DNA of 64,000 nucleotides from Phorcus lineatus (GCA_921293015.1 OV121090.1:35065082-35129081); one strand, 5' to 3'; positions 24,384 through 38,114 are shown, counted from the first letter of the stretch. The notes: generated from the sequence alone by a model not told the origin. Made by a program: numbers and translations.

Positions 24384-24519
24384 GTCACCCTCGTGTCTTC
24401 TGATATCGAATATATCAACACTCGTTGATAAAAGTAAACAAATCCTCGACAAGCCTCGGATATTTGTTAATTTTATCAACTCATATTGATATATTTGATA
24501 TCAGATGACACTTGGGTGA
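24384..24519. mobile_element. ~135-bp foldback element
   Basis: The left arm (about 24385-24449, TCACCCTCGTGTCTTCTGAT on) and right arm (about 24454-24518) are inverted repeats of about 65 bp with a very short loop. Blocks such as TCTGATATC, AATATATCAA and GTTGATAAAA match between arms. Weaker pairing continues outward to about 24371 and 24533. Confidence 0.75.
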
Positions 24520-24533
24520 GATTTTCTATATCT

Positions 24534-26669
24534 TGACAAATTAGGATTATAGATTTTAAATGTGATGTCCGTAAAAAACCAATGATAGAGAAGGCATGAA
24601 AAGGCAATACCTGATGAGCTACAGAGCCAGTTGCTCTATTTTTGCAATATTTGTAAGTGTGTAATTACTTTTGAGGTTATAACTGGGTTCAATCAACTGT
24701 CATTCAACTTAACAATTTCTTACCTTAATCAACTTCTATTCATAAATTGGTGAGGCTTTTCTGAAGTTTAGTTGTATTTTGTTCTCTTAACCAAGGTTAA
24801 AGGTGAAGAAATTGACACAGCATAGAAATGTCACGTGATATCAGGTTTCCATGGCGAATGATGACCTAATGGCAATATTATGATTTAATGCACCTCATAT
24901 GTTTGCCTACTCAATACCATGTACAATATGAATCTGATTAAATATTATTTAAATGAATAAGGCAGGAATCAACTTTGTTTGCTTTAAAATCGATAAGCAA
25001 TTTAAAATCTTTTTACAACATTAAACTGTTTTATTCTTCTATTTGATTGAAATCTTTAAAGCTGTTGAAATTGAATATTGAATTTCTTCATCAATCTGGC
25101 TCTCTATGCACAAATCCCATATTGATGTTTAGTTTTGTAAATGAATTAAACCATTTTGAATGGGAAATATGAATCTGAATTATTCTTGAAAATTCATCCA
25201 AAGTTCTAATTCGGTTTGTCTCCTAATGTTTTTGGATAAAACATTTTAGAATTGTCATCAGTACTGTGTATATATGATATCATATACAAAGAGATTTAAA
25301 AACATTAGAATAAAACTTAATTGTTTCTAGTTATTTTAAGTGTGACAATGAACCAGAATTTTACAAAACCCAGATCATTTTATCTTGTGCTCTGATTTTG
25401 TTTTTGATGAACATTATGTTATGGTATTTATTCCAATTATAACTTAAAGAAATTAAATGCTCAGATATTTTGGGTAATATGATTAGGCAGTTTTGATGAA
25501 AAGATTTTGAAGCACTTTACTTTTAAAGTTTAAAATAAGTTTTCAATTTAAGTGATTAAATTTCATAGAAGGGGAAAATATTTCTACATAACCAAACGCA
25601 ACCATTTCCTAAAACCCCAACTCCCGCCTAAACCCATATGTAAGCATGTATAATATTTTCAGGCGGGAGAAAGTAATTTTCCCTCTTTAGAAAGTCATGG
25701 TTATTACAAAATGACAGATTTTATGGATGTTATTTCATTGACTTTGAAAGATATAGACATAGATATATTATGATATTTTAAAACAATGTTTTTTTCAATA
25801 CATTCATTTTTACCGGAGTGGGGTTCAATACAATATATCTACATGTCTCTTTTGAAAATATTATGAGTCAAATCATAGACTATACTATACATACAAGCAC
25901 TTGACATTTGAAATGAGATCTCATGAAAAAGAAATTAAATCTTGCTAATTGCTGGACCATAGTTTTTAGTCAATAAAGGACATCTGAAATGATCATGATC
26001 ATATCAAGTTCATGAATACATGAATGCATTTTTCTAACTCGCATATTGTAAAGCTGTTCACAGTCAAATGACCACATTCAGTGTTCGCTTGAAACTTGAC
26101 ATCTTATCCTATGACCTTGATAATCTGGTTGAGTAAATAGATGTTTTACCCACTGAAGAAAATAATTGACCCTCATTAATCTATGATTTGGAATAGTTGT
26201 TTAAATAAATCATGCCAAAAATGCTCTACAGTATTTAAAAGTTATGTTTTTCAAGAAGAAAGTTGTCCATAGACAAAAGAGAAGCTATCAACAGAGAACA
26301 AGTTGGCTCATTTATTCTTCTATAAAACCCTGCATGATTGATGATCATTTCATCTCTTAAAGGTAACTTACAAAAAAACACTTAATTTAAACGACTCTTG
26401 TGTCAAATAATTATATTGGGAAAGATGTCATAACCTTTTAGAACCTGAGGCCATGAAGATGATGTCAATGCAAAGTGAGCAAAACAAATTTTACCATTGC
26501 CAAAACAATAACGAGAACACGAAAGAATTCTATCAATCCAAATATAAGGACTTGAGGGGCCAGTTGATTGTTGTTCTGCTTCACATGAAATCATAATGAT
26601 ATGTGCTGAAATTTTACTCATTTTACAATTATTTTGTAAGAAATAGAGTTGCCTCATGTGTTTACAGTA
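24534..26669. other. unique AT-rich DNA
   Basis: There is no recognised coding sequence. A short inverted pair CCCGCCT / AGGCGGG (about 25622 and 25661) is too small to interpret. Confidence 0.4.
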
Positions 26670-26870
26670 AAGTACTGTTTTGCCCTGAACTATTATAGTT
26701 AAAGCACAAGGCCAAAGTTCATATCTGTTGTTTTGTAAGTACAGTTTTGCCTTGAACTATTATAGTTAAAGCACAAGGCAAAAGTTCATATCTGGTGTTT
26801 TGCAATTAAGTACAGTTTTGCCTTGAACTATTATAGTTAAAGCACAAGGCAAAAGACCACATCTGGTGAT
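26670..26870. repeat. ~70-bp tandem triplication
   Basis: Three units carry TGAACTATTATAGTTAAAGC (starting about 26686, 26753 and 26824) with only a few differences. Spacings are 67 and 71 bp. Each unit contains the imperfect palindrome AACTATTATAGTT. Confidence 0.9.
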
Positions 26871-28285
26871 GACATACTGCTATTGTTGTTGACATCATGG
26901 GCAATTGTTTCATGACATCACTATTCGTTATTGCAGAATAAAGGATGGGCAGCACCTTTGATCATTACCGAAACAATGCTTGAATCTGAAATAAATGTAT
27001 TGATTAAATATCATAAAGTTCCCAAATAATTTAACCTTGTTCCTGATCAAAGTTCATGAGGCTTTCCGCACCTGTAAGCATGTTGAATGGCTTTACTCCA
27101 GATCATTTTTCTGATAATGAATGAGACCTATGTCAAATTTTCTAATCTCAATAAACAAAATCCCTTAACAATCAGTAATTTTTAAAAAATTGATTGAGAA
27201 ATGATTGCCTATTTATATCATTTATGCATAAACAGAAAGGCCCCATGTAATCAATCATCTTCCCTGAAACACAAACACGCACACACCCCATCCCTCAAAT
27301 GTTATGATAGAACCTTCCCTTTAAACAGAATGGATACCAAATAAGCTGGGGAGAAAGGTCAATCATTACAGGTATGATTGATAGCTCGTCGTTCATTGCT
27401 CACTAATTTGCCAACACGTCCATCTAACTATAACTTTCAGCTGTTGCACAGTAATCTAGCTGTTGTTGGAAACTTGTTGGAAACTGCATATTAATCATTG
27501 GAATGTTACACCCCAGGTGTTGCAGTAGGTATTATCTAGCTGGGCCACTTATTCCTTAAATTTACTTCTAGAGCTGTCCTCAACAACAACTCACTCACTC
27601 AAACGTTTTGTACTTGAGCTCGTTCTATCAGGCTAACTGTTTCAGAATGTTCAGTTCTTCTGGCATTTGACAAGACAAAAGTGATCACAGCTCACATCAT
27701 CCCACCTGTAGTTTTAATGCCTCACATAATATCTATGATTTGGAAAACATATGTAGTCAATCATATTAATGAGTCAGGATAACATCAAAAGGAAGATGGT
27801 GATGATGTGTACATATTTGGATAGTTAAAGGTTAACACATAAGGTAACATTATATGAATCCAAGTCCAGGAAATAGGCTGTACCCTTGAGCTGTAATACC
27901 TAATAATAATACCTAAGCATATGAATACCCCATGGGAATTTTTCTTACCAAATTTGAAGTATCTAATCAAATTTTGTTCTAGTGATGCTCTTGAAATAAT
28001 TTCAGTCGCACATATGGACACAGGGCTGGACACAGGGCTTGATTCCCTTGATTACTTCATTACAGGGGTATGTTATCTTTCCAAAACAAATGCAATACGT
28101 AAATATGACATTTGAATGCAGAGTTATCTTTGAACTTAATTCATTCATATATGTATAAATAAAATCCTAATATTTTCTGTTTCATCACCAATTTTTTAAA
28201 AACTATTTTGGATCTGCTTTAAAACAATGAATAATGAATATAATGAATAAAAAAATACTTTTTAAAAATAGGCAAATCCAATCAT
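26871..28285. other. unique DNA, no gene recognised
   Basis: A more base-balanced stretch lies at about 27340-27620. Otherwise AT-rich, with short unrecognised frames at 27785-28033 minus and 27921-28115 plus. Confidence 0.4.
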
Positions 28286-28460
28286 AAAATGAAGTTGTGT
28301 TTTTTTTTTTAATTTTCCTGTTAATGATAGATTGGTCGCAATCTGGAAAAGTTGTTTTACTATGTATACATGAACATGAAATTGTGTTGTTTTTTAATAT
28401 TCGTTGTTAATGATACATTGGTCGCAATCTGGAAAGGCTGATTTACTTGTATGCGTCTCA
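28286..28460. repeat. ~91-bp tandem duplication
   Basis: Two units share GTTAATGATA(G/C)ATTGGTCGCAATCTGGAAA (about 28320 and 28411), each preceded by GTTGTGTT and a T-rich run. They are modestly diverged. Confidence 0.85.
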
Positions 28461-29829
28461 TCAAAATGCTTTTGAATCACATATATAAACAGTTTTGAAA
28501 TTGATTTTATTCGAAGTCATTTGTTTAAGAAAATTGATATTTGTTTAGCTCAAACCCCACAGGATCTATGTGCATTGAAGAGCTCTTTCTGAATCAACAG
28601 CAATGCAAGAAATTCCCTAGAACCACAGAGTTTAGAGTGTTTGTCCATCTCGTCATCATGATGCATATTCAAGCCTGCTGTGAAAGTAAATTTCAATTCT
28701 TAAACTTTTTTTGATAAACTGTATTTCCTTACATATTCCTTGTCATTGACAAATCCTATTAAAACTTTCTCCAAACCTTTATTCTGAAGGATAGAAAATG
28801 TTCTGAAGCAAAAAGTTTGAAAGTGCTTACGGGAATATCCACCAAAATTCTTTCCACATAAAACCTAGTAGAAAGGTCCCGTCAAACTGCCAATATGCCA
28901 GGAAAGCCCTATTGAACCCCTATGAATATTCAATTTCCTTTAAAAAAAAATCAAGAAAATCTTTTGTCCTTCTGTTCTTTAGTGCATATATGAATGATAA
29001 TTAAGATCAAAGAACTCATTTGATGTTATTCCTTATGAAACACTATTATCTTTTTTCACCATATAAAGTGATCGATAAATTCATTTCATAATCCTGTACT
29101 ATTTCTATTGATTATATGTATCTTCAAGCTAAAAATCTATTCCAATATCTCGAGACTCACTTTTCCAGTCTGCCTTTTTTGCTTGTATAATCCTCTCTGT
29201 CTTCTTGATACCTTATCAGATCAATGACGGTAAATCAGAGTCTAAGTTAATTCCATTCAGTGTTTGTCATTCACTGAACCCAGTCCGTACATCAATCAAC
29301 CCCTGTGTTCCTTGTTTCTGCCCTGCCTGATGCATGGTGTGTATTGTGTGTAACCTGCACAGCTACCCGGGCCATAGTACTTGCTGAGAAGACCAAATCA
29401 ATCTAACTTATCAGACGCTACCTCTTTCTGTAATTAAGTAACAAACTTTGAATATCCAGATTTGTTTGGTAACAGTCATTGATCTGCCTCATTCAACCAT
29501 TTTGATAAAGGATGGTTGTATTAGTGTAAGAAATAAGTTTGAAAAGTGGCCAACCCAAAAGTGTTTCATGATAATTGAAGACAACCTCATAAAGTTATAA
29601 TTTGCTCATAAACAGGCATCTGCCATGTTAGTTTATTGCTTAAGTGTTATGATTAAAAGTGCTTTGATTTTACTTATTTTAGAACTACGTAAAGAAAAAA
29701 TATATGTATGAATAAATGTGACAGGGTGAGATAAAAACATTTCTTCTGGCTTCGGCTAGCGCATCAATCAGACCAGAGATCCTGGGGTAAAATCCCAGTG
29801 GAGATGATCACAGAAACAAATACTGACTT
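28461..29829. other. unique DNA, no gene recognised
   Basis: A relatively GC-balanced stretch lies at about 29150-29420. No open frame or repeat was recognised. Confidence 0.4.
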
Positions 29830-30177
29830 TAACGTAACAAGGGCGTTCTCCCTATAAGCACCACCTAACCACGTTCCAATTGGTTAATAAATTATTGCCC
29901 CACCCTCCAATAACATACTCTGTATTGTAGACCTAGACAGTCTCACTGTAAACACTTTGAGTCTAGATCAGTAATCACGCTTCATTAAAAGAATACCTCT
30001 TCCATCATATGTAACATAACCATAAAAGCTTATCAATTTTGAATATGTTTAGGCGGCAGTATTTTTGGGTTTTATTTAATACTTTCTCTATTGCATTTTA
30101 TGGAAAGCCATTTTAATAAGCACCAAGTCTTTTCAATTTTCAGAGTGGCCAAGAAACTTATTACATCGAATACGGTA
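29830..30177. mobile_element. degenerate copy of the CGTATTCGAC MITE
   Basis: The right end CTTATTACATCGAATACGGTA (ending 30177) matches the right TIR of the 14297-14668 copy. CTCCCTATAAGCACCACC near 29850 matches that element's left subterminal CTCCCCTATAAGCGCCCACC. The outermost left TIR is lost, so this copy is older. Confidence 0.7.
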
Positions 30178-30858
30178 GTTGTATTACCAATTTCATATCA
30201 ATATAAAGGGGAAATTAAGCATTAAGTGAATATATTCTTAAATTCATGATGACATCACCCTTCTGTGTTACAAGTTTATTTTCTTTTAAAAATTAATGCC
30301 AGTTTACAATGCAGATCATTTTTTAATAAAGCTTGATATGCTTGTAAAACAATATAGTTTTTTGTCTTGGTATCTGAATAAGTTCATAAAAGTTCTAAAG
30401 TGTGAAACATATATTTTTGTAAGTTTATTTCAAAAAGATTCACAAAACCCTTTGCCCATAAGACTTTAGAAACGATTTGATTTGTTGTTATTGAAGACCC
30501 TAGATTCATTACGAGAATGGTAAAGCATGAAACCCATGTTTAAAACATGGGTAGTGTGGTCAAGGTATGTACATTTTATGTGCTGCTTTGAAAACACTCT
30601 TTAATACTGAACATTCTTGCTGTCAAAAGAGAGGAAATTGATATCATTTGCTGCTTCAACAAGTACTTAAAACATTCAAACGAAAATGCTTTTCTCAGAA
30701 CAAGACTATTAATTTGCAATCTCTGCCTGTTGAGAATCATTAGATCAGCTTCTATTTGTGTGTATTAGTGTTTCAATGAATGATGATGATGATATTTATT
30801 AGTGATTTACATGATTTAAAAATTTACCTTTTAGCAGTGAAGACTTGTGTATAGAATT
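30178..30858. other. unique AT-rich DNA
   Basis: Nothing recognised. Confidence 0.4.
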
Positions 30859-31305
30859 TTAAAGTGACACAGAGTATGTTTAATGATTTTTTATGTGGCT
30901 TAAATATAAGAGCCAAAATAGCATATGTTTGAGCTAAGTTCGAATTACCTGTTTTAAATTGCATCTTTATCTCTAAAATGTCAAAATTATCATATTTTCT
31001 TGTTTACAATGATAAACAAAAACAGCCATATAAATGTTAGGAAATCAAAATTCTTCATCCTATTCACATATATGTTATTTAGTTGCATGATCTACTAAAC
31101 ACTGCCAATCAATATTTGTCTTTGTGTCTGTTTTAGATTAGTTTCCAAAATTACGTTTGAGTCATTGGCGCGCGCCAATATCTGTTTTTTTCAATCACAA
31201 ATCACAACTTTAACCTGTTTATTGTCTCTATAATGGACTATAATAAGCATTAGGAAACCATTTATGAAGTTTGACATATTTGACTCCTTACGATTTTCCC
31301 TTTAA
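30859..31305 (+). mobile_element. TTAA-flanked MITE, copy d
   Basis: The element (30863-31301) lies between TTAA at 30859-30862 and 31302-31305. It begins AGTGACACAGAGTATGTTT, contains CAAAATTACGTTTGAGTCAT followed by TGGCGCGCG (near 31148) and has TGAAGTTTGACATATTTGAC near its right end. All three blocks recur in other copies, so it is a good reference for the family. Confidence 0.9.
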
Positions 31306-33647
31306 TTGTGATATTACATTGGGTAAATATAGAAAATAACACCAGGATAAGAGCTAGGTTTACCTGTAAATAATTTTTTTTTCCTGTAAAAAATTATTTT
31401 TCACAATTTAAGTGTATTAGAAAAACATTTCTTTTCAATGATGTTTATCATTACAGAAATATTAACTACATATTGTTTTTAATATACACAGGACACTTTT
31501 ATCGATAAAACTATAAATCAATATGATGAAGAGATTGATTATTTGTTGTATCATTACCAACAGGACAAGTACACAAAGTTGAAATCCATGATGAAAGTTT
31601 TTATACTTACAAGTGATGTCCCAGATGAGAACTTCAAGCTGGAGAATGAACTTAATCCAACTTCAAGCTGATAACAATCCTTCTAAACGGGGAACTTCAG
31701 AATGATCTTGTCATCATGTCACAAAGATGGAAAGTCTTTGTCTAAGACTCCAAGCAGACACTTCAGTTTGGCAACTTTCTGCAGTATGCAAGCATGCAGT
31801 ATAAATAGCAGCTCCAGTCTTTTGCAGACAACTATCCTTTATGCCAAAACAACTTCTAGAAATAACATTGTCCTCATATGTCACAGATTTCAGATGATAG
31901 AAGAAAGTTCCAGAAGAAGTTTCCAAATTTCAGGTTTAGCACTGACAGGAACGGTTAAGCAATTTTTCTATTATGCAGTCTGCGTAATAACAAAGCCAAC
32001 ATGTACAGGTTGCTATTCTTAATGTGAGAATGTCTTTGAGAATGACACGCTCTTGTGGCATGAGTACTGACACTCAAAATCTCTTTCTTACAATGACAGG
32101 TGGAGTTTTGCGATTTTCTGCTGGATGCGTGTCTGTGATATAAATACTGATGCAGTAGAGAGCGTGATGGGAGAAGCAGTGTATATTGACTGGGAGATGG
32201 ACGGCCAGCAGCTTGTAGCACATACCAGGTGCCCCTTTAACGCAGAGCTCGCCACATGAGCTTCTGTTGACAGGGAGAACGGCTGGTGGGTATTTGCTGT
32301 GAAATTGACTTGAGCAAAACAAATTAGTGGTGATTTAGGATTTTATTGAAAAGTAAATTGCAGGTTCCATTTAAGGGTGAATATTTTTTATTGCTTATAT
32401 ATTTGATGTGGAATTACTTTTTATGTTTCGGTTTCATGGTTTTGTTGTATTGTTAATTAAGGTTTTGTTATAAACATTTTCTGCTGGATCTGATAACATG
32501 CAAAACACTTAATGTATTTTAGAGAGAGCGTTGATGTACTGAAACATAATGGTTTTTACATTAAAGTATCATAAAGGCTACTAGTGTAAAAAAATAATAA
32601 TGATTCAGTTTTTCCTTATTTCATAGAATTTATTTGTTTGATGTGTCATCTTGATTTTTTTTTAATGAAAGAAGATAACAATATGTAATCATATTTTGAT
32701 ATAATCCATAGTGAAAATATACACATTAATATAAAAAAAATTTCTCTAGTAATTCTTAAAAGTCATAAGATACACTGGAAACACAGCACATCTTAAAACA
32801 CATACATTTTAATTAAAAACGACAAGAAAGCCTTTCATGAATTGTCAAATTTTCAGATAAAGTCAGATGCTGTAACATGCAAAACTTGAAATTAAAAGTC
32901 AATAAACATCTTGAATTCAGACTCTGAAACTAATACGGTTTAGTTTATTTGACCATGAGTTCTACTAGTTGAATAATTCAATGAGCTCAACTAATTAGAT
33001 ATGGCATTGCAGTTGGTAAAAGCTTTGATAACATCAGCCATGGCTCCCTTGATGCTTCAAGGCGCTTATTGTCACAATAATGATGTAGGTTTCCTTTTTT
33101 TTCTGCCAGGCAAAAGAAGCTTATCTTTTTTATAACTGAAAGTAGACTGTTTGACAGTAAACATTCTATACACTGAGTCCAAAAAACTTGCTTTTTGAAA
33201 ATGAAATTAAACCATATGCACTCATTTTGAAGTAATTTGCAAAAAAAATGAAAATTGTGTGACTTGTGAAAAGGCAGGCGACACAGAGGTTGTATAACCA
33301 CTTTCAATCAGTGTTAGTTACCACCTTTATGAAAAAAAAATTCAAAATATTACTAAAGTTACATAAAAAATTAATAACCACAGAAAATTGATAAGAATTA
33401 GGTAGCCTATGCTAACATTAGAAAAGTCCAAAATGTTCTTTCATTTCCATTGGCAATGTCTAATAAATGTCCTGATATTGACAATTTAAGAGGATACTGG
33501 ACAAGTCCAAAACAGAAAGAACAATGCTCTGTTTAGAAGACTCGCATCCACTTTATAAGAACACCAGCAGGGCTGTTTAATGTAAGTGACATTATGGACA
33601 ACCATATTAAAGGATGGCATGTAGGTGTGAAGACATGCACCAGAGAC
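31306..33647. other. unique DNA with a promoter-like patch, no gene proven
   Basis: A canonical TATA-type sequence TATAAATAG (31800-31808) lies in a more GC-balanced stretch (about 31680-32330). Overlapping 70-106-codon frames occur on both strands there. None has recognisable homology, and one TATA match is expected by chance in AT-rich DNA. The rest of the interval is AT-rich, including an unrecognised minus frame at 32987-33307. Confidence 0.3.
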
Positions 33648-33755
33648 CATGGACAGTTGGAAACAGCAACTCCCCGTCTCCATGGACAGGTGGAAACAGC
33701 AACTCCCCGTCTCCATGGACAGGTGGAAACAGCAACTCCCCGTCTCCATGGACAG
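33648..33755. repeat. 33-bp tandem repeat, three full units
   Basis: Units start at 33648, 33681 and 33714 with a partial at 33747. Each begins CATGGACAGGTGGAAACAGC (the first has GTT). Because the period is divisible by three, repetitive open frames appear on both strands (for example an 11-residue METGSCCFHLS repeat on minus). These are by-products of the repeat. Confidence 0.95.
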
Positions 33756-36440
33756 ACACAGACCATTAAACGTTGACATAAGGCTTATATTATATGATGA
33801 TGACAAGTCAGATTAGCACACCATGTTTGGGCTTTAAAGTGCTATTTTGAGTTGTATAAAGATTGATTAATTAACAACACTTAGACAGTTCAAGATGAAT
33901 CATAATGGTCAGAATATATGCTTCCATTAATAAACAATCATCAATGCAGTTTTTGCACAGTCAGAGATATTATAAAAGTTTTATACTTTCACTCAAAAGT
34001 GAATTTTTTTAATTGAGCATTAAGTTGACTATTTTGTAGTGATAAAACAAATTTTAAAATTTAGAAATGTAAAGTATAAAACAATTGAAAATGAATGTAT
34101 GAAACATGTCTGACTCCTAATGACTTTCAATTTTAAGAGTTGAAAACTGGTTATTTTAACAAAAAGTGTTTTTTGAAAAAAAGAGGAGAATTGTAAGATA
34201 TGTACTAAAAGTCAAAGACACTTGCTGAAATGTTGTTAACCAATGGTAGAAAATAACTCACCCAATTGCAATAGCAGCTAGCCTAACATAAGTTAATAAC
34301 TCTCTGAAATCCCCAAATTACCTCACCTTACAAGTTACACAATGCTGTTAAAACCTTGTGATTTCACAATTTTATGGCATTATTTTATCCCTGGTGTTAC
34401 AATTGCTCTGACCTTACTGAAATAAAAAAGATCAACATTTTTCACTGAATGAACAATGCTTTTGATGAATCTTCTCACTATTTATCCCATCAGAAGACAG
34501 TGGAACGATGTCCTCTTTAGAAAAGTTCATAACGCTTCACTGTATCCTGATGAATATCTCGTATCTCCCTCACATCTCTACCAATTGGTATATTTTTTGA
34601 TCGGCATGCAAGATTGACATTGTCTGAATAAAGAATTTATGCACTTACAACTTCTTTATTAAAAGAGTAATATATTTCAACATATATTCTAATACTATTT
34701 CAAATGTGTAGGAGTTCAAGAAGTTTAAGAGGTATTAAAGATTTTATGGATATCCTACTTTTTTTTATTCAGATTGTGACATTTGGGAAGATATTTTAGA
34801 TGAAAATGATAAAGTGACAAGGCAACATGAAACAGTACTTCCAAGGCCTTTATAGACATGAATTTGCCAGACCCTTCCCAGTTACCACATTGTGGGTGTC
34901 TACATGATTGAATGTGTTTGATAGTCAGATTTATTTTGACTTCATGTACAGTCTATGTATTTCTTATGTTAATGTCATATGCTGTTAAACATGAAAAGTA
35001 AACTACATAGTGTAGTGAGATTACCAAAGTAGTATCAAATACTCAATCAAATACTTCAGTAAAATAATGATGTGATAATTAACTTCATGTGTTTACAAGA
35101 TGATAAATTACTAATTATATAAAGGCAAACTTGAGTTCCATTTTTTAAAAATATTTTAGCAATATACTGTTAGATATGATTTTTATGGTTTTTATGGTTT
35201 TGATCTATAAAAATATATTTTTATACTATGATGATATCAGTTTTATAATGATATTAATTTGAATACACAAGTACTAGAGCGATATTGAGATAAGCTATTG
35301 CAAATTGCTTACCAATACAATTCTTTCAATAAATAAGTATTTTAAAATCACAATTACTAGTCCCTTTCAAGAAAGTCTGACACATTTCAATTTATTTTTC
35401 ACTTTTTCCAATTACATCATTTTCAGTTCCATGAAGGAATTGCCTTTGTTTACGTTGCATATAGTAAAGCTTGAACAGAGGATACCTCTTATAGATAATG
35501 CTACTACTGGGCCAAGGGGCAGAGTAGATCCAGTCATGAAAAGGGATATATCTTCAAATTGAATAATTTTTTAGTCTCAAAAGCATTTTTAAAATAAAGA
35601 TATTTCCCACATCTGGTTATCAATTGTTTCCATAAATAAGTTTTTGACGAGATAAATATGTCCTTTAAAGTAAACCCACTGAATTCAATTTGGTTGTTAC
35701 TGAAGTACAGATAAAACAAAAATTGTTTATCATGATATATTTGTCAATGTGACAGAAGATCTGAAGTACCTGAGGAAGTTCCATCTGTTGATGCTCACAA
35801 CTTCTTTTTATAAAATGACAAATAAAAAATCTGTCCTCATTTTGTTGTGTCCTATTTGCGAGCTGGCTGGACACTTCCCTGATCATTAGAGACAATAGAT
35901 CTCCTCATAACCATCCTATTGGAATGAAACAGTACATGAATCTGGTTGATATTCCTTGCTAGCGACCTGTTTGTTGTAGAAGTATATATCTATTTGTACT
36001 CCTATAGCTGAAAGTGTTATGAACTTGAATTGAACATATGTTTTCACCAACTAAAGAAGTCTTGAGAAAGTGTTAATCTCGCCAAGAAACAAAGTATACT
36101 GTTAGAACTCTTGTGAATATGACAAGTTTGCATTAGATACCAATCAGTTCATAACGTTTGAGCCCTTCATTTCTTTTCCGGTGGTTGTATGATATCAAAT
36201 TCGAAGTGAATTGAATGTGAAACCATAATGCAATGAAAATTAATGAATCATTGTCTTTGAATCATATTATTTTGTTTTAAAGATATTAGTTTTATCGATA
36301 GACGACTTACCAAAGAATTTTGATTGAAGTTCAAACAAAAATGATTATGTAATATTATTACAAGAAACGGCCTTTAATTTATACGACCTTATTCCTGCAA
36401 AAACGATATTTGATAAAAAGTCTTCCAATTTGGCAGCCCT
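33756..36440. other. unique AT-rich DNA
   Basis: No repeat or gene recognised. Short frames at 35305-35562 plus and 35534-35895 minus have no support. Confidence 0.4.
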
Positions 36441-36464
36441 CTACATCCGGAGAATATGCCGCCA

Positions 36465-36715
36465 ACAGTCGATTTTGGTGACTTTGAACTTATTTTCAAT
36501 GACAACATGGCAATTGGACTTCTTTTTAAACTCTAGTTAACGCAATCGCATTATCGTATGCACACAGTCTCAAAACTTGGTGACATCCTCGATGTTAGAT
36601 AATCTAGAGACCTGTCACAGTAAATTATTTTGACCTTGAGCTTATTTTCAGATCACCATGGCACTTTGACCACCTTTCAACTTCTTGTTAACATTACAAT
36701 TCATGAACTGTTGCA
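36465..36715. repeat. degenerate ~160-bp tandem duplication
   Basis: The segment TTGAACTTATTTTCAATGAC near 36485, then CATGGCA and GTTAAC, is echoed by TTGAGCTTATTTTCAGATCA near 36636, then CATGGCA and GTTAAC, in the same order and spacing. Confidence 0.6.
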
Positions 36716-36953
36716 TCCACTGCCTCCGAATATTGTAACATTTTCCGTATAAGGTCATACAGACAATGACACCACATTTGAAATGATCCATTTGCTTCCT
36801 CTCATGCAACTTTTCTTTATAAAAATCTGTGACAGCAAAATGTCAACACAACTCTTATTAATCAACACTTAAGTATGAAAGGGGTATATATATGAAGGGC
36901 ATGCTTCCTACGAAATGATAAAAAATAGTAAATCTATCTCATTGTTTTCATTA

Positions 36954-37030
36954 TTAAAATGACACAGAGTATGTTTCATGAATTTCTATTTGGCTGAAAT
37001 AAGAGTCAAAATACCATCTGTTTTGAGTCC
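36954..37030 (+). mobile_element. TTAA MITE, fragment (copy e)
   Basis: TTAA at 36954-36957 is followed by AATGACACAGAGTATGTTT. Homology to the left end of copy d (including TGGCT and AGAGTCAAAATA) continues to about 37030 and then ends. The right part is deleted or replaced. Confidence 0.75.
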
Positions 37031-38110
37031 AACAGGTCAAGAGAATTTAACCGTGAGTACTGATGTTTCATAAAATTCGCCCATCACACGTTGTCACTAC
37101 AATTTGTTCGAGGCCGTATGTCGAAGTTTAGCAGTTTAGTTCATTAAGCAGTCAGAAGGATCAGATGTTACCTGTCTAAGGTCTCCTATGCATGTGTACA
37201 TAATGACACGAAAACAATGGAGACATTATTTGTCATCTTTATGTCCCTTATGAAAGCAATTGGTGTCATGTGAAGCCAATGGATATTAGTCTTTCTAAAT
37301 CTTAACCTCTCCTACAGAAATGTTGCACTCCCAAATCTGAATTTATTTTGGGATGGTACCTTAAGGAAAAGCGTTTTGGATTCGGTCTAATCCCTTGCCC
37401 CTTCAAATGGCTGGCATTTTGTCTAAAACATATTGACTACTTCTCCTCAGAAACCAATGTCACAGGAAGCTTAATTTTTTGTTATCAAACTTTGAGACGA
37501 TAGGAAAGGAAGACCTAATGCTTCTATTTTACTGTTTGGCCTTGTGTAATATATCTTGACATTATTTTGCCAATGGAAATTCAGGACCATTAGCGATTTT
37601 TCAGTTATTTATATCTGCTTCCAACCGTATATAGGTGTTTTTGCAATAAAGGTGGTAACCATGGGGTAATTTTCTCCCAAATGCGTGGATATTGTGTTAT
37701 TAAACCTTTAAACACGAAAGTTAAAGGTCTTGACTCTTTGTTTACGACATTAACTGTCAATATCATTAATATCCATTTTACATAATTTGAGTTTTAAACG
37801 TAGGTGAAAAGGAATCTACTGTTTGGTATTTTAGAAGTGTTTAGTGATATCTCTCAAGCCAAATGCATCGTATCCCATTCGTTATAACCAGAGTTGACTT
37901 TCATCTCGCGATAGCGGCGCCACTTAGATGTCAGGACTTTTGAGTTTGAGATATTCTCTTCTAGCTCCTTGAATTTTGACATTTAATAAGCAGAAAAATA
38001 AATTCTAAACATAGTCATGAATGACCAGCCGGCAGCGTTACGAGACATTAGGCCAGATAGACATCAGGTTATTTTGGGAGCTCTGTAGTTCCCAATACGC
38101 TGATGCATCC
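37031..38110. other. unique DNA, no gene recognised
   Basis: A CpG-containing patch lies at about 37880-38100; nothing identified. Confidence 0.4.
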
Positions 38111-38114
38111 TACG

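Noticed and set aside
29750-29815. tRNA-like stretch (GGCTAGCGCATCAATC, GGTAAAATCCC)
   Set aside because: The B-box is poor (TAAAATCC in place of TTCGANTCC) and no cloverleaf can be drawn.
31800-31808. Canonical TATAAATAG as a promoter
   Set aside because: A single match in AT-rich DNA with no supported gene downstream; noted only in the interval description.
33486-33806. Minus-strand frame with a METGSCCFHLS repeat, like a repetitive secreted protein
   Set aside because: The repeat comes from a 33-bp DNA minisatellite that also opens the plus strand; there is no signal peptide or homology.
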